From: Areca catechu
Taxonomy: Eukaryota > Streptophyta > Magnoliopsida > Arecales > Arecaceae
Direction: 5' to 3'
Length of the DNA stretch: 64,000 nucleotides
Assembly (NCBI GenBank): GCA_021397845.1
Contig: CM038044.1
Span: forward strand, 44,254,354-44,318,353
Made by a program: the position numbers and the translations under genes. Positions 53,948 through 64,000 of this stretch are shown here, piece by piece. Each line of letters opens with the position of its first letter. The first letter of the stretch is position 1. Under the pieces are notes generated by a model that was given only the letters and a program-made list of their open reading frames with translations, had not been told where the DNA came from and ran no database searches.

Positions 53948-55089
53948 TGATGTGACAAAAAGCTAACGTGTAATCCCTGTCAGATGCCATGTCAGAAAAA
54001 ACTACCACGGTGGACACTCCTTCTCAGACTCCTTTGCCAGGCTAAGCTCCCTCAGAATATCGGGGTGGCTTGTCAAAGGAGAGTTTCGTCCTCCACCAAG
54101 TCAACACCTGCAAGACCGGGATACCTAGGCCAGAGCCGAGCGACCTCCTTTGCCAGATTGAGCCCCTCGAGGCCAAGCCCCGTGGGCCGGAGTCGAGCCC
54201 AGCCCTCCTCCGCACTGACCTAGAGTTGCACACTAACCTCCTCTGCCATATTGAGCCCCTCCGAGATCGAGCCCCCTAGGCTGGAGTGAAGCCCTGCCTC
54301 CTCCACCAGGTCAAGCCCTCCGAGGTCGAGCCTCTATGCTGGAGTCAAGCCCTGCCTCTCCGGTTCAGCCTCCACCTCGGACAAGGGTGCTGGCCACCGA
54401 GAGAGTGTGTCGCCCTCCTTGAGCACCAGCGAGCTGCCCGAGGATTGCAAGGAAGCGCCCTCCATAGCGTAATAACTGCCAACAGCTACCACTTACACCA
54501 AAAGAGGAAGAAGCTCCCTGACAGAGGTGCCACGCTCTCCACCAACCGCCTACACCACCCGAAAGAGGAAGTCAACCAAGAGATTCAAATTCCGGGGGTG
54601 GCGGCCCAACGATCGAGGCCCTGCCAAGTTTCCCGGAATGGAGAGACCGGAAGGAATGTCAAAGTGCATAGCAGGTTCCCTTATCATGAACTGGAAAAGA
54701 CATCCCATCAACAGCATGGAACACCGCTGCATGCATCTGCTGACACAGGGGAGAACCCGAGGTAGGCATTTAGCATCCGACTGGACTTAAAAAAGCCACA
54801 CAGGAGAGCTATCACCAGTTCACCTCGGCCCCATCTTTCCCAGCACCTTTGCACTCTACTCACACATTATTCACTCCTCCTAGTATGGAGTCCACCTCAA
54901 GTGCTCGACCAGGAGGATCTGTACCCCTGGATCGTCACTGACTTGACCGTCGGAGTGCCCCCGTCAGAATCTCGGGCCCGGGTCTCCAACCTTGTTTTGC
55001 ACGTTCCGATGAGCAAGCCAGTCCCAAAGAGATGAAGGGTGATCCGACGTCGATAGTAGCTATAGGCCACGACGATCTTGGTGGCAACA
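53948..55089 (+). repeat. Tat element 1 3' LTR
   Basis: 1142 bp, TGATGTG...GGTGGCAACA, complete. It includes the GC-rich units shared with the 5' LTR and, near the end, the GACTTGACCGTCGGAGTG word also found in Tat element 2 at about 60070. Confidence 0.9.
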
Positions 55090-55094
55090 CTATG
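55090..55094. other. TSD CTATG, right copy (Tat element 1)
   Basis: CTATG after GGCAACA, identical to 45293-45297. Confidence 0.93.
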
Positions 55095-56610
55095 CAAAGG
55101 TGGAGAGGAAAAGGTGTCATTCCATTGCATTCAAAAAAGATTTTTTCTAACATCAAAGAAAGAAAACTATAAAATTAGAAAGACGACAATCTTAAAGAAA
55201 GATAATAAAAATTATAATATTTTAGTTCTCAATCTCTTCATTGGGATCAGCAATAGTAGAGGAGGGCTCGAGTCCAATAGGAAGATCAGTAGAAGTAAGC
55301 TAGGCAATAGAGGCAGGATCAGCTAGGGTAGGGTTGATACTGGCTGGATTGGTTGAAATAGGTTTAGAAATAGCCATGGGTTCTATAGTGATAGGCTTAG
55401 TTGGAGAGGGTTTCGTAGGAGTGCTAGTGCACTCGCCTTCGAGCTCTTCCTCCACATCCAAGAAATCAAGCTCTATTTTGGGAAAGTGGTCCAGGATAGT
55501 AACCCAACACTCTAGCACCCCCTATTGAAACCCTCCTCATAAGACTCCTGGCTAAAATTCAAATAAAGAGCATAAGACTCATCTGACTTTTGGACATTAT
55601 CCAACACCTGAGCCTTCTTTATTTCGAAGTTCTCGGAAGCCTTGTATTTCTCCATGGCTTCTATTGCCTCCCTATTGCCCTTTGCCACCCTTGACTCCAT
55701 CCTCTCTTTCTCTGAGGCCTAGTCGGCCTTAACTTTGACCAAATTGGCCTTCATTTTGAAAAACATCTCCTCCAAGCACTCGGACACTACTTCCACTACT
55801 TCCACCCTCTAGCGAGCCTCCATGACATCACCTCTAAGTTTCTTGATGATGTCCCCACTAATAAAGGCCCGATTAAGCAAGTCATCCATGTAGTGTGAAA
55901 CTACAAAGAAAATGGGTTCAGGAAGAGCTGGATTGAAAATAAAAGATAAGAACTAAGCATGAAATACCTCCTACATGGACAAAATCGTCCTCTTCTCTAG
56001 GTTGTCATAGTTCATCACCTGAATCTCTTCCAGCTTCTCTACAAAAACGCTCTTCTCAAAAACTTCCTGCACTCGGGGATCTACTTGCTCTAGAGCTTCT
56101 TCAATCTCATGATTAGCAGAAGCTTTAGAGCTCCCCACAGCTAGGGCAGATGTAGGTGATGGGCGAGTTGCTGATGAGGGATGAACGATCGGTACTAGGG
56201 GAATGTCAGTAGCAATTCCTGAGGAAGTTCCAAACATTCTAGGATGGTCATACCTAGCTAGAGCCTTTGCAAGCTCAAGCTCGGGTTCAGAAAGTTTAGC
56301 CTTCTTAGAGCTCATAGAAGAAGCCCGGTCCTTCCTTTTTTAATCTAACCTTTACCTCATAGCTTCAAAGTCTTCAAGCCTCATCATATAGCTAGCCGAT
56401 CGATTAAAAATAGGAAGGAAGTAGATCGGATGAAAGAAGAATAGAAGAATTCTGAACTCACCCTTGGGGAGTTGGCTAAGTTCCGCTCTTTGGAGGGACT
56501 CTTCGAACAAGAGCCATCCTAAATCGGGGACCACAAATTTATTAAGAATTCCAAAATATGCCTTCTCCTTGGCATCTAGTTTCGAAGCGCTTAGCAAGGG
56601 AGTAGCCGGC

Positions 56611-56615
56611 TGACC
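56611..56615. other. TSD TGACC, left copy
   Basis: TGACC before AGGTGCGAACACC, repeated at 57884-57888. Confidence 0.92.
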
Positions 56616-57883
56616 AGGTGCGAACACCAGAGGCACCAGAATAAGACAGAGACTTCTAAACCCTCTATGGATTACTTAGTAGTGTTTGAGTCCAGTTTGT
56701 AATAAGGGCTTATCCTATTTGAGTTTTCTTTTCATCATTTGAGTCATGTATTCAGAGTTTGATTCATACTAGTAGGGTTTGGATCAGTCAGTCAAGTCAG
56801 CTCATGTTAAGCTAGTTTTCTTTCTGAGTCCTGTAAATGTTAGTCAAGTCCAATGAAGATCCAGTACAAGTGAAGACCAACCCAACTTGAAATTATGAAG
56901 ACCATGGAAGGCCCAGCAGAAGAAATTGAAAGCCCTGGAATCCTGGAGAGCAGCTTGGAGCCCTGGACCGCAGCCTGAAGCAAACTGGGCCAGCCAAGGC
57001 CCATGAGATGAACCAAGGGGCGCCACATTCTTATGGTTACCACCCCTTGGTCAGCCACTTAGGGTCACCTCCCTTGGCCGACCAAAACAAGAAAGAGAGA
57101 AGGAGTTTGAGGGAAAGAGGGCTAAGGACTTTTCATGTTTTCTAGCTAGGGTTTAGATGGGATTCAAATTCTTATGTAAAGACCTTTATATCCTTACTTG
57201 GGGGAAAAGTTTGTGAGTTTATAAAAGAAGCCCTCCTCTCTTGTATGAGACTACTTTTTAATGAAATTATATTGAGTTTTCATATCTTTGCTGTGTGCTT
57301 GTTGTGTGCTAAGGGGAATCTGTGTGAATCCCTTCTTCTTCCTTGTCTCCCATGCCCAGCCTCCAACTGCCATCAAAATCCTAGAAGCTATATCTCCAAG
57401 CCTTGGCCGCCCAACACAAAAATTCTTCCATCCTTACTATTTTCAATTTATTTCTTCATCCCTGCATTGTTTTCTAACCTCTGAGAGGCGATTTATAGGT
57501 CCCTCGATGTCTACGAATCCATTGATTCCAGCCGGGCCGCTATCGGATCACCGGGTTGAAAGTCGCGAATCCGCGAGGTCTTCGACTTGATCATCCAGGC
57601 TACATTCGGGAGCGAAGAGAGACCTCTGCAAGAATTAATTTGCTAGATCGTACACCCTCTTTACTTGCCAGTAGCGTTATTCAAGGAGAATTAGCCCAAT
57701 CGGGGCTTCTCAGCCTCAGCGGTCCTCTTTTCTATTACTTTTAGGGTCTTTTTGCATGTTGTTGCTTCTTATTTTGCACAGAACTCTCTACTTAAATTCT
57801 TGACCTTATTTTTAGGATTTAGATACATAACTCAACATATAAAAATATAAAAATATTTTGCATGCATATTTAGTCCTGCATCA
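56616..57883 (+). repeat. Solo LTR related to element (iii)
   Basis: 1268 bp, starting AGGTGCGAACACCAGAGGCA (first base changed from T) and ending TTAGTCCTGCATCA. It matches the LTR of element (iii) at both ends and in scattered blocks but is clearly diverged. Perfect TGACC TSDs and the lack of an interior show a solo LTR. Confidence 0.92.
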
Positions 57884-57888
57884 TGACC
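57884..57888. other. TSD TGACC, right copy
   Basis: TGACC after the CTGCATCA end. Confidence 0.92.
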
Positions 57889-58499
57889 CCAATTCCCAAA
57901 CTCTAATTGCCCATTAAGGAAGAGGATACAAAATAAAAATACTCCTTTCATCTTTTGATGGCAGAAGGAATGCCCGACATCAAGGGTTCAACCCCCTTTT
58001 AAACCATGAGATACCACCATATCTTGGCATAGGGGTGCTTCTGGATGGTGAAAAAGAAATAGAACAAGGGCAAGGAGGGCTTGATCTTAACTAAAAAGTA
58101 TATACTCAAAAATCCTATTATGAACCTAATGAAATTTGGGGTCAAAACACATAAGGGTATCCTATATGTCCTAAGAAGTTCAAGGACAAACGAAGGGAGG
58201 GAGAATCTAAGTCCCTCCTTGAATGCTTTATTGTATACACCAAGTCTATTGAGAGGAGGGTTGTCTATCCATAAATCAGGCTCTGGCAACTCTATCTTAT
58301 AATCCTCCGGGATGCAGTACTTAATACAGACAAGAGACAAATCCTCTTGATCCACTATGAGCCGATAGCCCTCTAGACCTATGGATGCCGGCCTAGCACA
58401 TTCTTGACACGGGATGACGGGATCTTTCAACCCCTCCTCTCTAGCACCCTTCCTCGATGGCTTCTCTTTCCTAGGACCTACCATGGACGAGGCACACAA

Positions 58500-59075
58500 G
58501 AAATGAAAGCAAAATGGAAGAAAGTATGGAAGGAAAAGGGGGGCTAACCTAGAAATGGAAAGAAATAAAAAGTCGAGGATGATAGATTTTCTGAAAGAGA
58601 CTGCTAGGGAAGAGGAGGCACATAGGAAAAAATGGATGATGAATGACTAGGAGAGGAACAACAAGAGGAGCCCTATGGGGAAGAGAGAACCATTCAACAC
58701 GGAGACAAAAGAAAAGGCAGAAAGATAATCATCTCTACCCTTTCAAATGGAGAAGTGTGCCCCTTGAACCATCCAGAGCCACTCAGTGACTATCATGTGG
58801 TGCTCAAGAACCAGTGAGTTGCTAACATTTCATTGCCTGGAATAAATACCGCACACTCTACGAAGCATCATTGAAAGGCACGAGCTGAAGCGTATCATTG
58901 CCTTGTCCTTCCAAATCCACCTCAAAGACCGTACACCAGCATAATAATAGAAATATGATCGGGCAAGAGACATGGGACCCATAATAATAGAAATAATCCA
59001 TCGGCTAGTCAGCATGATCACCAGCATGAGTTACCAACCGTATATTAGGTCGAGCCATCATAAGATAAATTGGAT
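58500..59075. other. Gene-free stretch upstream of antisense ORF 2
   Basis: A-rich then mixed sequence with no convincing gene. It corresponds to the upstream and PPT region of Tat element 1, but no PPT is clear. Confidence 0.45.
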
Positions 59076-59510
59076 TGCTGCAAATGCATCATCGATCACT
59101 CGAACAATGCCTACTGATCACTTGGAGAGCACTTGACCAAAAGCCCTTAGGTGAATAACCAGCAAAGGCCATCTCCTATGCTCGAAGGCATCAGCAAGCC
59201 CTACTGATTGTTCATAAGATAATTAGCTAGAAGTCCTCGGATGGATAGCTGATAGAGGCCAACTCCTATGCTCAAAAGCATCAGTGAGCCTTGTCGACCA
59301 TTTGCAAGGCGCTTAACTAGAACCCCTTGGGTGGATAACCGGTAGAGGCCAACTTCTATGCCCAAAGATATTAACAAGTCCTATCGATCATTTCCAAGAT
59401 GCTCAGCTAGAAGCCCTTAGATGGATAACCAATAACGGTCGACTCCCGTGCCCGAAGGCATTGGCAAGTCTATGCCAACCATTCAGGAAGTGCTCAGCCA
59501 TAAGCCCCCA
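59076..59510. repeat. 90-bp tandem repeat, about four to five units
   Basis: The word GTGGATAACC or a variant starts at 59151, 59241, 59331 and 59421, a constant 90-bp period. Units carry GATCATTTGGAAGGCGC, AGAAGCCCTTGG and AGAGGCCAACTCCTATGC words and are about 75-85% alike. Confidence 0.92.
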
Positions 59511-59601
59511 GGGCCAGCCAAGCCTTAGACATCCTACAAGAACTCTGACTGATAGGACTTTGAAAATGCACCTATCTCAAGCCCCTAAGGCATAGCACTC
59601 T

Positions 59602-59793
59602 AACATTCCCAAACATAGCTTCCACCACATAGCTAGCTCCCCATCATGTCCCAAAAATCCTTAAATTATTGCCAAATCTAAGCAAATAAAGAAGGCAAAC
59701 ATTCCCAAACATAGCTTCCACCACATAGCTAGCTCCCCATCATGTCCCAAAAATCCTTAAATTATTGCCAAATCTAAGCAAATAAAGAAGGCA
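59602..59793. repeat. Perfect 96-bp tandem duplication
   Basis: 59602-59697 and 59698-59793 read identically, from AACATTCCCAAAC to GAAGGCA. Non-coding. Confidence 0.93.
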
Positions 59794-59988
59794 TGCTTGA
59801 ACTCTCCATAATCTGAGCCATCATTTAATGAAGTATGCCACATGTTGAGCTAGCAACAGAAAAGCATTTAAAAACATAGGACACACCCTACAGATAAGAA
59901 AGCCTCAGGAGACATGTGGGAGGTCTTGCCACCTTTCACCTGATCTGACAGATCTTCATCATGCCAAAATTGCTCCTGAATCTTAGCT

Positions 59989-59996
59989 TATAAAAG
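59989..59996 (+). promoter_or_regulatory. TATA box in Tat element 2 LTR
   Basis: TATAAAAG in CTTATAAAAGGGACTCC, upstream of the LTR end-like GACTTGAACATCGGAGTG word. Confidence 0.5.
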
Positions 59997-60662
59997 GGAC
60001 TCCAAGCACGTCTCCAAGGTACGCTTGCTTTCCCACTTGTGCTTCCTATACTATTAGGCTGAGACTGACTTGAACATCGGAGTGCCTTCATCAGGGCCAT
60101 CCCCTATAGGACTTTTTTATAGGTACCACTCCTTAGAGACCGGCCTGCACCACCCACTCTAGCACCAGCTCCAGCACCTCCTCTGGTGCTAATGAATTTC
60201 AGCACCAACAAAATACATGAAATTCTAGATCTAAAATTAACATAATATTTATCACATATATGCAAAATTAGATCTAAACTAATGATTAAAATAATTTTAA
60301 AACTCTTTTCAAAAACCTGTTCAATATCATACTAGGACAACCTTTGCAACATAAGAAGTAAATCTTATGCCAGGACATCCTAATGTCAGTCTGATATGAA
60401 CCTTAATCATATTAATTTTAGATTTAATATGAAAGAAGATATGTCTCATATACCAATTTTTAGATCTAAAATTGTTGATTAACTTGATTCAAACATACTT
60501 TTCAAAATTGATCAACTTCATACTAGGATAACCTTTGCAGCATAAAGGGTAAACTTATGCCAGGGCACCCTTATTTTTGTTTGAAGTTGATTTATAATCA
60601 GTTTTTATTTCAAATATGAAGAGAAATTTGATCTAAATTTATTTTCAAGCATGTTAAACCTT

Positions 60663-60675
60663 GGCTTTGATACCA
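60663..60675 (-). other. PBS of the minus-strand element
   Basis: Minus strand TGGTATCAAAGCC, initiator tRNA-Met type, next to the LTR end. Confidence 0.85.
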
Positions 60676-60676
60676 T

Positions 60677-62578
60677 TGATGGATTAGGTTATTATTGCAT
60701 GCCAAATTTTTAGATTATACTAATCTAGCAACAAAAGTAAATTAAAAAGAGTTATTAATCCTAGCATGCAAGACCTAATCATAGAAACCAACTAGGATTT
60801 ATTTTAAACATGCTGAAAATTAAGAATTAAAATATGAAGTCACGTAATAATGAAACCATGGTGATTAAATCACTTACTTGAATCGCTATTTCTTCTTCAT
60901 CGAATTTGATCTGGTGGATATCCTGGATTTAATTCATAGCCACATAAGTGCCCGATCTCTATTAGTATCCACATGAAGAAGATGCCAATCAAGAGCTTCA
61001 AGGCTACCAAAGTGCTAGCAACTTGCAGGGCCCGCTCATTAGGCTTCGATCTAATCTTCTTTTTCAAAAGAAACAAGAAGAAGATTAAAAAAAACCTGCA
61101 TGAACCATTTCGCACTGAATCAAGGGAAGGGAGGAAAGGATCTAAGAAAGGAAGAACCCTTTTTCTTCATGTTCTTGTCTCTCTTAAAACTTTCTCTCAC
61201 ACATTGTTGGCATGTGGAATAAACTAATAAGGGAGGGGCACTAAATAGAAGTGAAGTGGCATTGGGAAAAATCTGCATGAATTATTTTTGTGCCAAGCCA
61301 CTTCCTTTCATTATAAAGCCAACACACAACCAAGACTCCACACCCCATAAAATTTAGATAAAATCAAATTCTAATTTGAATTTGAATCTAATTCAAATCA
61401 TATAAGAATTAAAAGTAATCTAAAAGAAAGAGAGTCCCTAGAAAAATGTGGAGGCACCAAAGTAGTGCCCCCTCTTCTTTTCTCATGTGCAAGAAAGAGG
61501 GGCACCAAATCTCTTTATCAATAATATTAGAAAGATAGTTCCAGTAGACTAGGACTCTGGCTTCCTTTGTTAATTTGACTTTAATCTGGGTCCATTTTGC
61601 ATCTGATTCGAATCCAATTTGAACCAATTTCAAAATCTTATCAGTCCCAATCCAATTAGGACTAAAATCTAAGTCCAGCTTAAATCATAAAACCTAATTA
61701 GCCCCAAATTAGATCAAGTCTAATTAAATTAAATATGATTTAATTTGATTAGAACTTGATCCATAATTTAATTAAGCGAAATTACATTACAACACTTGCA
61801 ATTAAATTCCTTAAGCTAACTATTAGTAGTTTCTAAATATGTAAACCTTACATATTGATCTAAATCATCAATCTAACTGATAATTTGATTATGTTTCATG
61901 TTTTTGATTAGGTGTAACTCCTTTTGTGTGTAAACTCATAGATTCTATTGTCTGGTAGTGAGATGTACCATGATCTCTATTATAGTATTATTAAAATCCT
62001 TTCAAATGGGTTGGAACGATCCCAACTCATCCCAACAAGGATTATTGATCCAAAAATAATCATAGTGAGTTTTTACAAGCTACCAGTGATACCTAGCAAT
62101 ATGTAGTGGCAACCTAGTAGAATAAAAAAGTTAGAACCCCTAGATTTATTTGATGTGTAATCGACTTCTTCTATCGAGAGTCTCAATAATATACAGGTCA
62201 TGGAAACTCATCAAATCCTAAATATCTATCATATGCAATACTTAATTAGCTTAAGTCCTATCATGAACATCATGAAAACTCTTTTCTATCTATCACATTG
62301 CTATAGTCATAATCTTAAGGACTCAATTTTTTTAAATTGTATAGGACCACTCCTCAGCTATTAAGACTAATAGATTTCTTATAAGTAAATACCCTACTTC
62401 TACAACGAACCTACCATAGCCAATGAACACCACAAAGACCCCAATGGCTAGGAACCATATTTATATGCAATAAACTATAGCAACACATCTATGAGTAGCC
62501 AAGGCACCACAGGTCTAAAAACTAAGTACCAATTTATATATTTATTTTGAGCATTTTAGTTAATTAATGGTACTAACA
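60677..62578 (-). repeat. 5' LTR of the minus-strand element
   Basis: About 1.9 kb from TGATGGATTAGG to GGTACTAACA on the plus strand (minus strand TGTTAGTACC...CATCA). The left border is fixed by the PBS; the right border is inferred from the TGTTAG start and is less sure. Small frames at 60897-61227 and 61409-61633 are not genes. Confidence 0.65.
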
Positions 62579-62877
62579 TCTTATAAAAATCCTAATTTCA
62601 TAACTAAACTAGAATTTCTTACAAAATTAATTATTTTTAAAATAATTTTAAAAAATATAAAATTAGAGTGCATTCATGAAAAGTAAATGCTACTTCAAAG
62701 CACCACATACCTATTAAAATATTTAATAAAAAATTTAATATATATTTCTTCCTTATTTGGCAAGTACATTAAAATAATTGAAGATATTCGAAATCCTAGA
62801 GATTTCATAAAATTAATGATTAAGATACTCTCCAACATGAAGAGCCCGATGTGTAGGTCAAGAGAAAGTAAATTGGA

Positions 62878-62967
62878 GCTCCAACAGGTCCAAAATCAAG
62901 TAAAAATCATAAAGGTCTACAAGCTCCAACAGGTCCAAAATCAAGTAAAAATCATAAAGGTCTACAA
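62878..62967. repeat. Perfect 45-bp tandem duplication
   Basis: 62878-62922 and 62923-62967 are identical, each from GCTCCAACAGG to GGTCTACAA. Confidence 0.94.
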
Positions 62968-63897
62968 GCCCATCTCCATGGACCATCTTCCTCCCATCCC
63001 CATCACAGTCCTAAGCTATCACCTCCTTCATGCTATCGACATTGCCGCCTTGCTGTCGTCACTGTCATGCCACCCCCTCAACATCTCAAGATGCCACCAT
63101 GCATATCAGAGTCACCCATTGCCATAGCCATCCTTCCAACTTGCCACCGTCTCCCCGCCATGATACACCACCCTCTGCCCATCCACTCTGTCCCAAGGGG
63201 ACACCACCACTGGCACCGCTCCCATCACTGGCCTTCCTCTAATTCGTCGAGACCATCATCACGATCCCCCATCCTCGTTGCCCATCACTGCTGTCCCAGG
63301 TCCCCATCATTGGTCATTCTTCCCATCACTACCCCTTCCTCCATTTAGTCCATTGAAATGCCAACTATCGTTGCCACTTCCCATTATCATCCTCTCAGTC
63401 CAGCCACCTTCTTATCACCTTTGCCACTCACTGCACCTGCCAGCATTGGCCACCACCTTCTTCCTCCCCTATCTGCTGCCACCTCTCTATTGCAATCCCT
63501 AGGCTTTGGGCTTGATCCAATGGCCTGGGAGTGGTTGACTAAGAGAAGAGCCCTGCTAGCCATTAGAGCATGATTCAACGACTCGAGAGCAATCCAAGAT
63601 CAAATGGCTATAATCTAGTCTGGCTTTGATGAAGCTTTGACCACATGATTCTTGGATATTTGATCAACATCTGACAGCCATCAGTCCTCAGCTGGTCAAA
63701 CATTAATTTGGAGAAAGATTTAAGGCCTATTTTCTCTAGGATTTAGTCCTGTTCTAAGAAAAGTCCCTCTTTCCATCTATTTCTTATTCATACCCATTTA
63801 ACCCTCCATTAATTAAAAAATCAAATCCTAGCCACTCATAATTCTTTTCCTTTAGTCCCATATTGAAAAATCACAAAAGCCTCTTCCCTCCTAACAC

Positions 63898-63907
63898 CTA
63901 TAAAAAG
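63898..63907 (+). promoter_or_regulatory. TATA box in the right-edge Athila LTR
   Basis: CTATAAAAAG, conserved in position with 23525 (TATAAAAGG) and 43668 (CTACAAAAAGG, changed). Confidence 0.55.
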
Positions 63908-64000
63908 GCTCTCATACCTTCACCTTGGGCATCAACTACTGGAATCCCTTTAGAGCCTTACATAGAAATAGAGGAAGGAAAGATCATGCATGGCTAAGGA

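Larger units (their letters stand above)
45298..55089 (+). mobile_element. Tat-type Ty3/gypsy element 1
   Basis: Partial 5' LTR fused to protease, then RT, RNase H, integrase, two tandem-repeat blocks, an antisense ORF, a PPT and a complete 3' LTR; TSD CTATG intact. Gene order PR-RT-RH-IN and a minus-strand extra ORF between integrase and the 3' LTR mark the Tat lineage. The LTR end, PBS and whole gag gene are deleted between about 45945 and the protease. Pol has many stops. Confidence 0.92.
55300..58499 (-). pseudogene. Antisense extra ORF of Tat element 2, split by a solo LTR
   Basis: Frame 58499-57999: MVGPRKEKPSRKG start, CIPEDYKIELPEPDLWIDN, then the PF04195-like core YNKAFKEGLRFSLPSFVLELL, IPLCVLTPNFIRFIIGF and KPSLPLFYFFFTIQKH. 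The solo LTR (56616-57883) interrupts it. It resumes with LLSASKLDAKEKAYFGIL, FEESLQRAELSQLPKG (56600-56465), a donor GTGAGTTCAG at 56461, then MSSKKAKLSEPELELAKALARY (56315). A coiled-coil exon with EAIEAMEKYKASENFEIKK and SYEEGF (55700-55512) and an acidic IELDFLDVEEELEGE end (55518-55300) follow. Stops at several joints. Confidence 0.78.
55095..60190 (+). mobile_element. Tat-type element 2, 3' part
   Basis: Holds an antisense ORF homologous in layout to that of Tat element 1, then 90-bp tandem repeats and LTR-like sequence with CTTATAAAAGGG and a GACTTGAACATCGGAGTG word. The pol part is absent from the window. It was the target of Tat element 1 and of a solo LTR. Exact LTR borders could not be set. 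Confidence 0.75.
60191..62578 (-). mobile_element. 5' end of a minus-strand LTR element (leader, PBS, LTR)
   Basis: An LTR at 60677-62578 with a PBS on its left gives minus orientation. The leader 60191-60662 follows, after which Tat sequence begins, so the coding part is lost. The leader has a twofold repeat: CATACTAGGACAACCTTTGC and CATACTAGGATAACCTTTGC, each followed by a TTATGCCAGG word (60330 and 60510). Which superfamily it belongs to cannot be settled; the LTR style resembles the copia at 1-1538. Confidence 0.65.
62579..64000 (+). repeat. Athila-family LTR, partial, running off the right edge
   Basis: From about 62830 the sequence matches the Athila LTRs at 22595 and 42918 in order: AAGAGCCC word, a GC-rich Pro/Ser-type stretch (62970-63560), CCTATAAAAAGGCTC (63898) and CCCTTTAGAGCCTTACATAGA (63945). 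The start is uncertain. Frames at 62687-63573 are LTR artefacts. Confidence 0.75.

Noticed and set aside
1..64000. Integrated plant pararetrovirus
   Set aside because: No movement protein or coat-RT order of caulimovirids is seen; all RT regions sit in LTR elements with PBS, PPT and integrase or their remnants.
1..64000. tRNA, rRNA or other host RNA genes
   Set aside because: No cloverleaf boxes or rRNA segments recognised; the only tRNA-related sequences are the primer-binding sites.

Overview
The window is plant nuclear heterochromatin-type DNA: one continuous pile of LTR retrotransposons nested in one another, with no intact host gene, no tRNA or rRNA gene and no bacterial-type signal. 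The combination of a Sirevirus (Ty1/copia) with an envelope-like ORF, Athila-type and Tat-type Ty3/gypsy elements with an antisense extra ORF, and chromodomain-bearing gypsy relatives fits a large-genome angiosperm, most likely a monocot. A palm is my guess, but the sequence alone does not prove it. Target-site duplications (TSDs), primer-binding sites (PBS) and polypurine tracts (PPT) could be read for most elements, so the order of insertion can be worked out.

Layout. 1-5010: 3' part of a minus-strand copia element (LTR running off the left edge; pol with several stops; end of gag). 5010-5720: degenerate GAGTCGGCTCGG repeat tract without genes. 5723-21237: plus-strand Sirevirus (gag end, PR, IN, RT, RNase H, envelope-like ORF, multiple PPTs, complete 3' LTR), split by element (i). 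Element (i), 9307-16267, is a minus-strand gypsy-type element with two 1.46-kb LTRs and TSD TAGCT. 21238-44419: internal part and 3' LTR of a plus-strand Athila-type element. Its protease is split by a solo LTR (22595-24350) and its own 3' LTR by element (ii) (27094-42912, minus strand, TSD CCTTC). Element (ii) in turn holds a small plus-strand LTR element carrying a piece of a host universal-stress-protein gene (29324-31764) and element (iii) (32839-39018, plus strand, TSD AATTG). 44420-60190: a Tat-type element with an antisense extra ORF, split by a second Tat-type element (45298-55089, TSD CTATG) and by a solo LTR (56616-57883, TSD TGACC). 60190-62578: leader and 5' LTR of a minus-strand element. 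62579-64000: another Athila-family LTR running off the right edge.

Biology. Nearly every pol gene is broken by stops and frameshifts. The most unusual group is elements (i), (ii) and (iii). All three have LTRs, a tRNA-iMet PBS, a PPT, a gag-like ORF with a shared acidic motif, and the integrase C-terminus with chromodomain, but no protease, reverse transcriptase or RNase H. They look like related non-autonomous (TR-GAG-like) families mobilised by a partner element. Element (iii) is the youngest (about 40 mismatches between its 1457-bp LTRs, counted by eye) and keeps an open 578-codon ORF with ten 14-residue repeats.
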